A stretch of DNA of 64,000 bases from Lasiodiplodia sp. COLG20 (GCA_009801085.1 VNWV01000007.1:2356001-2420000), one strand, 5' to 3'. Shown: positions 47,056-58,582, counted from the first letter of the stretch. Numbers and translations are program-made. Notes: generated from the letters alone by a model not told the origin.

Positions 47056-47823
47056 TCAGAAAATAGGACTCTTCGCTTCAAACAACAACATAGCCCCCTC
47101 GACCCTCCATTTCACATCCCGAAACGCCTCCTGCAGCGGCCCCACAAAGCTCTCCGCATCATCCGCCCGATTATCAAAAATGCCCGCCGAGTTGTGCCAG
47201 CGCATCAATAACCTCCCCATCACACCGTGGCCCACGCTATCCCCCAGTATCGTCGCGCCGAACAGCACGCCAGCCTCGGGCTCCACGAGGTGCCGCAGCG
47301 CCACGAGCGCCGCGGCCTTGCGCGCCGGCGGCCCGGGCAGGCAGTGCAGCAGCAGCATGGCCGACACGGCGTCGAAGGTGCCGCCGCCCAGCGCCTCGGG
47401 CGACAGGCGGTCGCCGGGCGCCAGGAAGTCGGCTTGCACCGGCACGCACTTGACGTGCAGGTGCGCGGCGAGCACGCGCGGCGCGGTGCGCTCGAGGCAG
47501 TTCTTGTTCAGGTCGGCGAGGAAGACGTCGGAGATGCCGGAGAGCGGCGCTTGCTCGAGGAAGTAGCCGGTGCCGACGCCGATGTCGAGGATGCGGCGGG
47601 TAGTCGGGCGTCCCGGATCGGCGGATGCTGGGGAGGAGGAGGAGGAGGAAGGGCGCACGTGGGGGTTGAAGAAGTTGGTGAGGGTTGGGCGGGCTGGACA
47701 GCGCCAGGCGAAGGAGCAGTACAGGCCGAGGACGAGGTAGTCGTAAAGATATCTCAGGAATATGGAAGAGTATGCGGCCACGCCCGCAGAGGTGTCGGGC
47801 CCGGTTGACGAAGCTTTGGCCAT
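47056..47823 (-). CDS. SAM-dependent class I methyltransferase
   Basis: Single exon, 255 residues. A short N-terminal helix region (YLYDYLVLGLYCSFAWRCP) is typical of small methyltransferases near fungal metabolite genes. The Rossmann motif I is RILDIGVGTGYF (about 77-88), followed by an acidic motif II LADLNKNCL and motif IV-like FDAVSAMLLLHCLPG. The C-terminal part has GATILGDSVGHGVMGRLLM and a final beta strand. The 5' half is GC-rich and Ser-rich at 60-70. It is divergent from the polyketide synthase, 1.7 kb away, and is the best tailoring candidate in the window. The methyl acceptor is unknown. Confidence 0.85.
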   Translation of the reverse strand: MAKASSTGPDTSAGVAAYSSIFLRYLYDYLVLGLYCSFAWRCPARPTLTNFFNPHVRPSSSSSSPASADPGRPTTRRILDIGVGTGYFLEQAPLSGISDVFLADLNKNCLERTAPRVLAAHLHVKCVPVQADFLAPGDRLSPEALGGGTFDAVSAMLLLHCLPGPPARKAAALVALRHLVEPEAGVLFGATILGDSVGHGVMGRLLMRWHNSAGIFDNRADDAESFVGPLQEAFRDVKWRVEGAMLLFEAKSPIF

Positions 47824-49534
47824 TGTGAAGCAGCTCTTGATTTTATCAATGACTGCGAAGAATAGATTTGTGCAGAGGATATGAGAACCACTTCCTCTGC
47901 GGTGGCTGTAACCCGCTATATACGGCAGGCGTCAGCATCACCGGGATAGATATCGGATTGCGAGTGGAGACATCAAACAGCATGATGTAAAAGGCATTGA
48001 TGAACGATACTATCAAGGTAAAGATCTATTGAAATTGAACCTTTGCTGCGGCGTGAAAGCCGAGAAGGGTATTTAGTGCGGTGGTATTGGTAAGATTGTA
48101 GGGCATCCAAGATATGAGGTCATGGAGTTTTATCCGGCGGTCAGCATGAAGATGAATGCTTCAAGACCCGCTTGCTTGGCGGAGTCAAATACATAACCGA
48201 TCAGACCAGTTAGCGTGATCTTGGTTCCATCGAATCTAGTGTGGAGTCGGGTGCATCGGCATTTGAGCCTCAGGGCTTGAAGTGTTTTGGCCGCGCATGA
48301 GGGGTAAGAGTTGAGCGTATACATGAGCGGAGCCTGTATTCTAAGGGCTATTAACCCATTTTTGACCCCTACTATGCCTAAAACTGCCATTAGAATACAT
48401 TGCATAGTTTTTGTTGCGCAAGCGTTTCTGAGGGGTGAATGGTATAGACGAGTGGGTCCTATGAAAGAATAGAGCATCATGGGGTCAAAGCCTCTCGTCT
48501 CCAGGGCCCAGAATCGTCACATCAGACGCCGACCCTCCCCCACTTCTGGAGAACAGGCCGTTGAACACGAAAAATCTCCACTGGATATCTGATCTACAGC
48601 CATTTTGAGGGTGCTCCGACAGAAAAGCAGCCATTCGCACCCCAACACGATTTTTTGATTGTCGATCATGACTATAATTTTATCATGAACACCTCCACAC
48701 GTTCAGGCAGCATTGGACAAAACCTGTATTACCGGTCCAAAATGATTAAACAGCAATCTGAGCGAGGCATGTTCTCGTTAGTGTCTTTCCCGAAACAGGC
48801 GTCCGGTTTCAAAATGTCGGTAACCAGACCGACGATCAACACCCCGGTAGTATCGCAGTATTTTCGGTTCTAGGAAGGTAGGGCTAGCTCAAGAAGCCCC
48901 GGAGCGCGATATACCTATTAGGGATATGCACATCCCCAATAAGTATATCATCTGCTTGCCCGTACATCTCACGTCCCTTGCGAAAAATACTAACCCAGGG
49001 TACCTATGATAAGTTGATTCAGCTTTATTGGTATGGATCATCAGGTGTTACTTCACGCAGATACCCTTTCGAGTTCCACGAATCGCTGAAAGTTTCTTTG
49101 CTTTCCCTTTTCCCTTCTGCGTTGGAATCGCGAGGAGCAGCAGGAAATGATGAACTTTCAGGTAAATCAAACGCTAGATGTATGCGCCCGTTCTATTAAA
49201 GGTGAATTCCGAGAGAATGCTGACTTACCGTTGTGCATAGTAGTACGCCGGATCATGATAAGGGCTCGTGGATCACAGATGGCACCGTCACTCCGGAAAA
49301 ATCCGGGCGTGCTGAAAGACCACGGACTCTCGCCAGTATGTGGATCGTAGATCTTGCCGAATTAGATTCTTCGTGCCCTACGCTCAACTACTGCCCATGA
49401 TTGTGTGAAGTACTATTCGGGCTGCTAGGGCAAAAGGTCAAATCCGACGGATGTCAACGTAGATAAGTCGGTTGCTGCAAATTCCATCTACCCAGCCGGA
49501 TCTCATAGCAGTTCTCGAGTTCAATTCAAGCATC
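47824..49534. other. intergenic / divergent promoter of methyltransferase and PKS
   Basis: A 1.7 kb non-coding stretch between the two divergent genes. Only short open frames without domains (for example 48655-48873) are seen. No regulator gene is present here. Confidence 0.5.
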
Positions 49535-52500
49535 ATGACCACCATTCAACAACCAATTGCAATCATTGGCTCGGGATGTCGTTTTCCCGGAGATTCCTCA
49601 TCACCTTCGAAGTTGTGGGAGCTACTACACAAACCCAGAGATGTTCTCCAGGATTTCCCCGATGAAAGACTAAAACTATCGAATTTCTACAACCCAAACA
49701 AAGGCTATCATGGGACCACAGACGTCAAAAACAAGTCATATCTTCTCTCTGAAGACTGTCGCTTGTTCGACGCTGCATTCTTCAATACCAATCCTCTGGA
49801 GGCTGCTTCCATGGACCCTGCGCAACGTATTCTACTGGAAACAGTTTACGAGGCCTTCGAAGCCGCTGGATACACGATGAAGCAAATGCAAGGCTCGTTG
49901 ACTTCTGTTTTCGTTGGTCTCATGTCGGGAGACTACTGGGACATAACAATGCGCGACACCGACACAATGCCCACGTACACAGCGCCGGGCATGTCTCGCA
50001 GCATCATGTCAAACCGCATCTCGTACGTCTTCGACCTCAGAGGACCATCAATGACGATAGACACGGCATGCTCAAGCTCTCTTGTGGCACTACATCAAGC
50101 AGTGCAAAGCCTACAGAGTGGCGAGTCCACCACTGCTGTTGTCGCCGGTGCCAACCTGCTCCTCGACGCTTCGACGTACATCATGGAGACCAAGCTTCAG
50201 ATGCTCTCACCTGACTCTCGCTGCCGCATGTGGGACACGTCAGCCGATGGATATGCCAGAGGGGAGGGCTTTGCAGCAATCCTTCTCAAACCACTCAGTG
50301 CAGCCCTGGCAGACGGCGACGATATCGAATGTGTTATCCGAGGAACGGGTGTCAACTCGGACGGGCGCACAAAAGGCATTGCCATGCCAAGTGCCGAGGC
50401 CCAAGCTACTCTCATTCGAGAGACTTACAAAAGAGCAGGGCTGGACCCTGTGACTGACAGATGCCATTACTTCGAGTGCCATGGAACAGGTACTCAAGCA
50501 GGAGACCCGATCGAGGCTCGGGCCATTGCCAACACGTTCTTTCCGGATAACCAGGAGCATGGTGACGAAACACTGTACGTTGGCTCTGTCAAGACTGTCA
50601 TCGGTCATCTCGAGGGTTGTGCCGGCCTTGCGGGTGTTCTCAAAGCATCGTTAGCCATGAAGAACCGCACCATCCCCGCAAACATGCATTTCACAACTCT
50701 GAACCCGAAAGTCGAGCCCTTCTACAAGCACCTCAAGATTTTGACGTCCTCGATCCCCTGGCCTGAGATTACTACTGGACCTCGGCGTGTCAGCGTCAAC
50801 AGCTTCGGGTTTGGTGGAACCAATGCCCATGTCATCTTGGAAAGCTACGAAGTCGAGAAGCCAGAAACCACAAGCAGCCTCGCCAAAGAACGCTTCTGTG
50901 GTCCTCTGGTTTTCTCAGCACGAACTGAAACCTCTCTGATTTCAAGCATCAGAAAATTTACCGACTTTGTGAAATCAAATCCCTCGGTCGACCTCGAGAA
51001 TTTGAGTTGGGTTCTCCAAGAAAAGCGCGACACTTTCCCATTCAAGCATTGTTTCTCCGCGCCTAATCGTGAGAAGCTCCTTGACTACATGGACGAGTTC
51101 ATGAAGAAAGCTGGTTCAGGATCTCTGAGCAGCTTGGTGACCCGAACGCCATCACGAAGCTCGGATGAGACTCCCAGAGTTCTTGGGATATTCACCGGGC
51201 AAGGTGCGCAATGGGTCAGCATGGGAAAATCATTACTGGAAAACTGTCAACTGTTTCGCAAGTCCATCCATCATTGTGAGGCGGCCTTAGCTGAGCTCGC
51301 GGATCCTCCCCCATGGTCTTTGAAAGCGGAGCTGCTTGCGAACGACGGGTCCCGTATTCGCGAGGCGGCACTTAGTCAGCCTCTCTGCACCGCACTTCAA
51401 ATTGCTATGGTGGATCTCGCGACAGCTGCAGGGCTCAGATTCTCTGTCGTCGTGGGCCATTCTTCCGGTGAGATCGCCGCTGCATACGCAGCAGGAATTC
51501 TTTCGGCGTCAGATGCCATGGCTATTGCTTACTATAGAGGCTTTCATGCCAAGCTTGCTGAGGGAAAGAGCGGGGAAAAGGGCGGAATGATGGCTGTCGG
51601 TGTTTCTTATGCCACATCACTTGAGATTTGTTCTCAGCCTCAGTGGATGGGGCGCATCGGCCTTGCCGCGAGTAATTCGCCGTCCAGTGTTACTCTATCC
51701 GGAGATGTGGAAGCGATCAGGGAAGTAAAAGCCATCTTCGATGAGCACAAGACCTTTGCCAGACTCCTCCAGGTTGACACTGCATACCACTCGCACCACA
51801 TGCTGCCCTGCGCTGGCCCCTACCTGGAATCGCTATTGGCTTGCAACATCAAAATAAATCAACCAAGGCCGGACTGCATCTGGATCTCCAGTGTCATTGG
51901 GGATACCTCGCTGCTTGATGGCAACCTTGAGACTCTTACTGGGCAGTATTGGGTGGACAACATGGTCAAGCCTGTTCTGTTCTCACAGGCCTTGGAATTT
52001 TCTCTGTCGGCTGGGCGGTCATTCGAGATGGCTGTGGAAATTGGACCTCATCCAGCACTAAAGGGACCGGCTCTGCAGGTGTTCAAATCTGTACCGGGAT
52101 CAGCTCCCCCTTACACCGGCTTCATGCGAAGGGGAGACGATGAAGTTGAAGCATTCTCCGGAGGCTTAGGATTTCTCTGGGCTAATCTTGGCCACACCTC
52201 AGTCAACTTTGTTGGATACCGGGAGGCATTCCAAGGTCCCGCCGCACCGAAACCCAAAATGTTGAAGGGCTTGCCATCTTATGCATGGGATCACGACAAG
52301 ATCTACTGGAAAGAGAGCCGTATCTCTCGGAACCACCGTCTTCGACCACAGAGGCCGCATGAACTACTTGGTCGCAGGGCATCAGATGACTCGGACTACG
52401 AAGTTCGTTGGCGCAACTTTCTCCGGCTCAACGAACTCCCCTGGCTTCGCGGTCACGAATTCCAAGGTCAGGCCCTGTTTCCTGCCACAGGGCATGTAGC

Positions 52501-55500
52501 CATGGCGCTGGAAGCTTCCAGGAAGATAGCTGGGGGTCGTGCTGTTCGGCTCTTTGAGTTGCGCAATATTTCTTTCCACAAGGCGTTAATCGTAGATGGT
52601 GATCAGCCGGGCGTTGAGATTGTCTTCTCACTGCGGCTGCTCAATGACGACCAACAAGCAGACAGGATCACAAAAGATGTCCTCCAGGCAGAGTTCACAA
52701 GCTATGCATGCTCGGATGAAACATCTGGCCAGCTAGAGAAAGTTGCCTGTGGGAGTATTGTCTTGCATCTTGGCGAAAGCACTGGTGAGGAGCTACCACG
52801 AATCGAGCCTACCGCGCAAAGCCTTACATCTGTCGACATCGGTAGAGTCTACTCAGCGTTGAGAGATATCGGTTTGAACTATCATGGGCCATTCAGAAAT
52901 TTGGCACGCGCTAAGAGGATGCGAGGTCACTGCCAGGCGTCAGCTGTTTGGCAGAATCATGAGATGGCAGCTGATGAATATATTGTTCATCCGGTTCTTC
53001 TCGACAACGCCTTCCAAGCAATGTATATTGCTTTGACTTCTCCAGCCACCAATGGCATTCTCTGGACTACGTATCTACCATCTTCCATCGAACGCCTCAC
53101 GGTAGACCCAGCAGCGGTTCGCAACTACAGTTCTCCACATCTGAAAGCTGATATGGAGGCCTTCGTTACGGAATCTACATCATCCTTTTTCGTGGGAGAT
53201 GTCAACGTATTTGACCCTACTGAAACCCGCTACAGTGTCCAAGTGGAGGGCCTGCTCTTTAAGGCAATTGCCGAAGCATCTCCTGCAAACGACCGGCTTT
53301 TGTTCGCCAAGACTATATGGGATGTCGATATCGCTTGTGGGGCATCTGTTACAGCGGAGAATCAGAACGCAGAAGGGGAGCTGGAGCAGCTACATGCCAT
53401 CGAGAGGGTAGCTCTGTTCTACCTGCAAGACTTTGTCAGTTCAGTTTCAAAGGACGAGGTCAGGGAACTCTCATGGTACCACCAAAGACTTTTCGCTGCT
53501 GCCGAGGCTGCGCTCGCTCGTGTTCGCCGTGGTAATAACCCCATGGTAAAGCCAGAGTGGCTGGGCGACACTCGCGAGACTATTGACGCACTCCACATGA
53601 GGTTCCCTGACCAAATCGACCTTAGGATGATGCAGGCTATCAGCTTGAAGCTCCTCTCTAGCATCCGCGGCTCAACCCCGATACTAGAGGTGATGCTCCA
53701 GGATGATCTACTCTACAGATTCTACCAGGAATGCTGGGGCAATCGAACACTCAATGGCTATGTCGCACGTGTGGTCCAGCAAATAACGCACAAATACCCT
53801 CGCGCCAAATTGCTGGAAATTGGTGCTGGAACCGGCGGCACGACGAGCGGAATCTTGCATGCCGTTGGCAACGCTTATGCCTCTTACACCTATACAGACA
53901 TCTCATCTGGCTTCTTCGCTAAAGCAGCGGAGAAATTATCTGACCATACTGAAAAGATGACCTTCAAAGTTCTCGATATCGAAAAGGATCCTGCCGCTCA
54001 AGGCTTCAGCGAGGGGGCGTACGATATTGTAATCTGCGTCAACGTGCTTCACGCAACGCGCTCTCTCTCCAACACTCTGGCCCATACGAGATCGCTCCTA
54101 AGGCCCGGCGGCTATTTGATTCTGATGGAAATCACAGCCGATGCCCTCAGGAATCTTTACATCTTTGGAACGTTGCCCGGATGGTGGCTCGGTGCGGAAG
54201 AAGGCAGGAGCTACGGGCCATTCGTTTCGGATGTTCAATGGGATTGCCTCCTCAGGCGTTCCGGCTTCTCGGGTGCTGACACCGTTCTACGAGATTGCCC
54301 AGATGTCCTGATGCATGGCGCGTCCGTCATGGTGAGCCAAACGGTTGATGATACGGTTCGCCTTTTGCGCGAGCCAATGACAGCGCTTTCATCGTTGCCA
54401 GAAGAGCGACTGCTGATCGTTGGCGGCAAAACGCTGCCAGTTTTGAAGATCGTGCGTGCGATTCAGGATCTTCTTGTTTCTTGGAAGCCGCGCACTTCAG
54501 TTGTGAATAGCATCGACGCCATGGACATGGAGGATCTCTCGCCGGGCACATCAGTCATATCTCTTACCGAGCTCGACCGGCCATTATTCTCGGAGACTAT
54601 GACGGATGATCGACTGAAAAAGCTTCAAGGGCTGTTCAGTCACGCGAAGACTATCCTGTGGGTTACCACCGGCTGTTTTGAAGGACGAAACCCCGAGTCG
54701 AACATGACTGTCGGCATCGGACGTGCTCTCCTCACTGAGATGCCCAATCTCACTCTCCAATTTTTGGATGTCAAGAAAATCTCCCACCTCAGGCCGACTA
54801 TCATTGTCGAGTATTTCCTCCGTCTGGCTCTCTCTGGCGAGCCAGCAGTTGCAAAGGATGATATACTCTGGACAGTTGAGCCTGAGGTAGCTATTGATGC
54901 GGGTGCGCTTCTTCTTCCCCGTGTTGTGTCCGACATTGCCGTTAATGAAAGGTTCAATACGGAACGTCGTTTGGTCAAGAAGACAGTTTCAACCAATGAC
55001 ACCTGCGTTGAGATCGCTACGACAAACTCGGATCAATCGCTGTCCCTGCGGGAGGTGGCAACGCCAGGCAATCTCAGCACGAATGCCATTGATGTGCAAT
55101 ACTCTGTTGCATTCTCAAAAGACTGCAACTTGATTATTGGGGTACTACGCGGAACTTCACTATCACTGCTTGCTTTGTCCAGCACCGCAGCCTCTTCGAT
55201 CAGCGGACTAAAAATGCATATCTCAGTGCCGGATGGCTATCCTTCCCCTCTTCAGTTGATCTCAGATGTAGCCAGTCATGCTCTTGCGCTCGAGCTGGTA
55301 AAGCTTGCTCCAACGGACCGCTCGGTGTTGCTAATCCACGAGGCCCCTGCGCAGCTTGTCGGCGCGTTACGATACAGTGCAGCAGCTAAAGGGATTAGCG
55401 TCGTTTTCAGCAGCTCGAAAGGCACCGCATCAGTGGATGGACACCTACACCTTCATCACCTAGCAACAGAGCGTACGATTCGAAAAAGGATTCCAAGAAC

Positions 55501-56938
55501 AGTTGGGTGTTTCATTGATCTCAGCTCATGTCCATCAACTATGATCCCGAAGTGTCTACCACGAGGATCTGCTGTCTACAAGTTCAGCAACTGTGCAGGA
55601 ATCATTTCTTCCCTGGCTGCTGTTCCAGTAGAAGAAGCCCTTGCCAATGCCATCGACTGTCCCCTTGGCGAACCAGACGAGAGAGCTGTTGTGGGCGTGC
55701 AGGACCTGGCAAGAACTTCTTTTCTCAGCTCCAGCTATCCGAACGTGGTACATTGGGATCGATCAGAACTTCAAGTTGCTGTTCAACCCTTGGATCCTAC
55801 CGGCCTCTTCAAACCAGACAAGACATATTTCATGGTCGGCATGACTGGCGAGCTTGCTCTGTCTCTTGCTGGGTGGATGATTGACAACGGCGCCCGTCAC
55901 ATTGTCCTGACCAGCCGTAGTGCGAGTGTGGATGCTTCGTGGCTGGATGAAATGGCCACCCTGGGCGCTATTGTTAACGTCTGTCAGATGGACGTCTCTG
56001 ACAAGGAGTCCGTACGTTCCGTCTACAACACGGTTCTGAACACTATGCCGCCAATCGCTGGTGTGTGCAATGCTGCGATGGTTCTCAAGGACAATCTGTT
56101 CGTCAACATGGATGCGAGCTCCCTCAACAGTGTCCTTCTACCCAAGGTTGAAGGCACCAAGATCCTGGATGAGCTATTCAACGAGCCCAACCTCGACTTC
56201 TTCATCCTTTTCTCCTCTCTTGCCAGCGTTTTCGGCAACGCAGGCCAGTCGAATTACCACGCCGCCAATCTCTTCATGAACAGTGTGGCTGCTAAGCGCA
56301 GAGAGCAGGGCCTTGCTGCCTCAATCATGCATATTGGCATGATTACGGATATCGGCTACGTGGCTCGCGCCGGCCGTCAGATTGAGGACCACCTGCGAAA
56401 ACTACTGTTTCATCCAATGTCGGAGATCGATCTGCATCACCTGTTCGCAGAAGCAGTCATGAATAGCCGTCCAGAGTGCGAGGGCAGCTGGGACATCGTC
56501 TCTGGCATTGATTCGTTTGTGGATACACCTGATGCAAAATCACGACCGCAATTCTACTCCAACCCACGCTTTTCGCACTTCATCCACGAAGATGTTGCAT
56601 CGAAGCAGCCGAGCGCTTCTGCTGCTTCAGATACAAAAGACATCAAGCAGATGCTCGACGGTTATTCCGTCGAGCAGGATGCACGAAAAGCAATCGAAGA
56701 AGCTTTCCTGGCAACTCTCGAGCTTATGCTGCAAATGGCTCCCAACACCGCAGACGCGAATGCTTCGATGCTAGCATTGGGTATGGACTCACTTGTGGCT
56801 GTTGAGATAAGGACCTGGTTCCTCAAACGCATTGGTGTCGATATCCCTGTCTTCAAGCTACTAAGTGGCGATACCGTGGCGGCTCTCTGCAAGGACGCAG
56901 CAGGCAAATTCATGGCTACGAAGACCGGTGCACACTGA
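49535..56938 (+). CDS. reducing polyketide synthase, KS-AT-DH-CMeT-KR-ACP, no recognisable ER
   Basis: Iterative type I synthase, 2467 residues in one exon. Start 49535 (MTTIQQPIAIIGSGCRFPG) begins at the KS fold; the longer frame from 49472 adds 21 unlike residues. KS: DTACSSS (Cys about 179), HGTGT and GHLEG. AT: GHSSGE (Ser about 643). DH: His about 974 in RGHEFQG and Asp about 1157 in HPVLLDNAF. C-methyltransferase: EIGAGTGGTT (about 1428). A non-catalytic linker (about 1625-2090) contains TILWVTTGC and the VGIGRALLTE segment, as in PKS-NRPS and LovB-type synthases. KR: Tyr about 2241 in SNYHAAN. ACP: Ser about 2419 in GMDSL. It ends just after the ACP: no thioesterase, reductase or NRPS module. 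Confidence 0.93.
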   Translation: MTTIQQPIAIIGSGCRFPGDSSSPSKLWELLHKPRDVLQDFPDERLKLSNFYNPNKGYHGTTDVKNKSYLLSEDCRLFDAAFFNTNPLEAASMDPAQRILLETVYEAFEAAGYTMKQMQGSLTSVFVGLMSGDYWDITMRDTDTMPTYTAPGMSRSIMSNRISYVFDLRGPSMTIDTACSSSLVALHQAVQSLQSGESTTAVVAGANLLLDASTYIMETKLQMLSPDSRCRMWDTSADGYARGEGFAAILLKPLSAALADGDDIECVIRGTGVNSDGRTKGIAMPSAEAQATLIRETYKRAGLDPVTDRCHYFECHGTGTQAGDPIEARAIANTFFPDNQEHGDETLYVGSVKTVIGHLEGCAGLAGVLKASLAMKNRTIPANMHFTTLNPKVEPFYKHLKILTSSIPWPEITTGPRRVSVNSFGFGGTNAHVILESYEVEKPETTSSLAKERFCGPLVFSARTETSLISSIRKFTDFVKSNPSVDLENLSWVLQEKRDTFPFKHCFSAPNREKLLDYMDEFMKKAGSGSLSSLVTRTPSRSSDETPRVLGIFTGQGAQWVSMGKSLLENCQLFRKSIHHCEAALAELADPPPWSLKAELLANDGSRIREAALSQPLCTALQIAMVDLATAAGLRFSVVVGHSSGEIAAAYAAGILSASDAMAIAYYRGFHAKLAEGKSGEKGGMMAVGVSYATSLEICSQPQWMGRIGLAASNSPSSVTLSGDVEAIREVKAIFDEHKTFARLLQVDTAYHSHHMLPCAGPYLESLLACNIKINQPRPDCIWISSVIGDTSLLDGNLETLTGQYWVDNMVKPVLFSQALEFSLSAGRSFEMAVEIGPHPALKGPALQVFKSVPGSAPPYTGFMRRGDDEVEAFSGGLGFLWANLGHTSVNFVGYREAFQGPAAPKPKMLKGLPSYAWDHDKIYWKESRISRNHRLRPQRPHELLGRRASDDSDYEVRWRNFLRLNELPWLRGHEFQGQALFPATGHVAMALEASRKIAGGRAVRLFELRNISFHKALIVDGDQPGVEIVFSLRLLNDDQQADRITKDVLQAEFTSYACSDETSGQLEKVACGSIVLHLGESTGEELPRIEPTAQSLTSVDIGRVYSALRDIGLNYHGPFRNLARAKRMRGHCQASAVWQNHEMAADEYIVHPVLLDNAFQAMYIALTSPATNGILWTTYLPSSIERLTVDPAAVRNYSSPHLKADMEAFVTESTSSFFVGDVNVFDPTETRYSVQVEGLLFKAIAEASPANDRLLFAKTIWDVDIACGASVTAENQNAEGELEQLHAIERVALFYLQDFVSSVSKDEVRELSWYHQRLFAAAEAALARVRRGNNPMVKPEWLGDTRETIDALHMRFPDQIDLRMMQAISLKLLSSIRGSTPILEVMLQDDLLYRFYQECWGNRTLNGYVARVVQQITHKYPRAKLLEIGAGTGGTTSGILHAVGNAYASYTYTDISSGFFAKAAEKLSDHTEKMTFKVLDIEKDPAAQGFSEGAYDIVICVNVLHATRSLSNTLAHTRSLLRPGGYLILMEITADALRNLYIFGTLPGWWLGAEEGRSYGPFVSDVQWDCLLRRSGFSGADTVLRDCPDVLMHGASVMVSQTVDDTVRLLREPMTALSSLPEERLLIVGGKTLPVLKIVRAIQDLLVSWKPRTSVVNSIDAMDMEDLSPGTSVISLTELDRPLFSETMTDDRLKKLQGLFSHAKTILWVTTGCFEGRNPESNMTVGIGRALLTEMPNLTLQFLDVKKISHLRPTIIVEYFLRLALSGEPAVAKDDILWTVEPEVAIDAGALLLPRVVSDIAVNERFNTERRLVKKTVSTNDTCVEIATTNSDQSLSLREVATPGNLSTNAIDVQYSVAFSKDCNLIIGVLRGTSLSLLALSSTAASSISGLKMHISVPDGYPSPLQLISDVASHALALELVKLAPTDRSVLLIHEAPAQLVGALRYSAAAKGISVVFSSSKGTASVDGHLHLHHLATERTIRKRIPRTVGCFIDLSSCPSTMIPKCLPRGSAVYKFSNCAGIISSLAAVPVEEALANAIDCPLGEPDERAVVGVQDLARTSFLSSSYPNVVHWDRSELQVAVQPLDPTGLFKPDKTYFMVGMTGELALSLAGWMIDNGARHIVLTSRSASVDASWLDEMATLGAIVNVCQMDVSDKESVRSVYNTVLNTMPPIAGVCNAAMVLKDNLFVNMDASSLNSVLLPKVEGTKILDELFNEPNLDFFILFSSLASVFGNAGQSNYHAANLFMNSVAAKRREQGLAASIMHIGMITDIGYVARAGRQIEDHLRKLLFHPMSEIDLHHLFAEAVMNSRPECEGSWDIVSGIDSFVDTPDAKSRPQFYSNPRFSHFIHEDVASKQPSASAASDTKDIKQMLDGYSVEQDARKAIEEAFLATLELMLQMAPNTADANASMLALGMDSLVAVEIRTWFLKRIGVDIPVFKLLSGDTVAALCKDAAGKFMATKTGAH

Positions 56939-58308
56939 ACTGAAGGCCAAAACATAGAGGTGAAAAGGGCGAGGAAGACAAGGTTTAGCTGGATTGTTGC
57001 GGATTGTCGGTGAGATGTTGAAAGGCTTTTCAATGACGGGCTTGAGATGCTATTGATGATCGATACAGTTGGGACAACACTCCTTTAAATACGTTCATCC
57101 TCGCCGTTGCTACCACAGGCTCACCACTTCATCTGGATGACCTGTGACTCAGTGTGCTACTACCTGCCTAAGAAACGATGAAAGGATTTCCGCATGGTGC
57201 TTTGGAGAAGGGGTTTATGAAGTAGAGTTGTATTCAGTTGGTGTAACTACACTGTCTGGCACTGCCTTGTGAGAGCGCCTACTGAAACTACTACAGTTTA
57301 CCGCTCAACCCTTGCGAGCAAAGCCCTCGTGTGTTCGGTATCGCATGGAACACATCGCACTAGAGGCGTGATGCTGCAGATCACTAGCACGTTGTTCCGT
57401 GTCTGTGCTCAGATCTCTCTGCTGCCTATCAAATTCTTCAGATCTTCACTCATACTTTGATATTCTTGTACTAGCTGCCTAATGTATTTGGCTACTGTTG
57501 CTTCGTATAGGCAGAGGTGTGTGGGGCCTTTACTGTTAAGGTTAAAACCCCACATCCGGAACAGCCCCCACGCTGGCCGATACGAGATTCTGTCAGGCCG
57601 AAAACAGTGTATGCATGGGGGCTAGGGCTAATGGGATCCGCCTCTTCCTAAATGTGATAGTGAAAAGTACCCAGCCATCCGCCGAGAGGATTATGCTTGA
57701 CACGTTGCATCGTCTCAGCCCACGCTCAGCCACGATGTCTCACCTTGAGGGCAGGGAAAGGCCGTAATAGCCGAGACATATCATGACTCGAGGAAACACC
57801 ACATACAAAAATGTTTGGCCTGGGATCGTTCCGCATGTTTCCGCTCAACCTCCATCCTGAAACCCCGGCTGATTGCCGCTGCGGACCTGTGGGAGAGGAC
57901 TGCTATTTTGGTGAGTGAGGCGGAGCACCCAGGGCACAGCTAGACGCCTGACTGCTACATTTCCCATCGTCTTCCCATTTCCCATGAATATTGGCTCTAC
58001 TAATGCTCATAAGATCTTACAGAATGTGGGTCGTGCACGATGCTCCGCAACTTTTCACGTGTAGTGCTACATTCACACGCATATGCGGTAATTACCCATT
58101 TATCACCTGTGCAAACCGCAACATATGGCCCAATCCACGGCAAAGGCATACATTACAGGACAACGGCTGATTGATTGAGGCATGCATCGCCCAGAAAAAG
58201 CAGTCTAAACCCCTGTCAACCACCTCCTAAATCGGGCATCGTCTATCCATGGCTAAGAGCTGAAAAAGAAAGATTTGAACAGCTCTAATCCTGCGCTAAC
58301 CCAGCTGT
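56939..58308. other. intergenic downstream of PKS
   Basis: No gene supported. It contains the PKS 3' end and AT-mixed sequence. Open frames such as 57269-57460 lack signatures. Confidence 0.45.
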
Positions 58309-58582
58309 CTAGGCACCTTGGCAGGTGCGAACCCCGTGACGACGATCGTACCAGCAAGTCAATCCGGAGCAGCATTCAGTCGTACCTTTGCAATGGTCTG
58401 ATTTACCCGTGGGTGTTAGTGTATGAAGAAAGGAATGGATCCGGTATTCGAAGGAACCTCTTACAAAAGTCCGGAAGGCAATCACGTGCCTGCAGCAGGG
58501 CCGACGATTCCTCTGTCTCCCCAGTCGAAGCGGCCAGTGAAGAGGCAAAAAGTAGGGTGAGGACGGAGAAGGCGAAACGCAT
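58309..58582 (-). CDS. secreted six-cysteine knottin-like peptide A
   Basis: Two exons (58465-58582 and 58309-58397, intron 67 bases, phase 1) give 68 residues. A signal peptide (MRFAFSVLTLLFASSLAAS) and a short acidic pro-region ending LLQAR precede the cysteine domain. The six cysteines follow C-x6-C-x5-CC-x4-C-x10-C, compatible with an inhibitor cystine knot. The fifth Cys sits in the shared motif CWYDR. The last Cys is three residues from the end. The gene is too short for standard ORF detection because the intron splits the cysteine domain. Its closest relative in the window is peptide B, 1.3 kb away. The fold is inferred from spacing; bioactivity is unknown. Confidence 0.72.
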
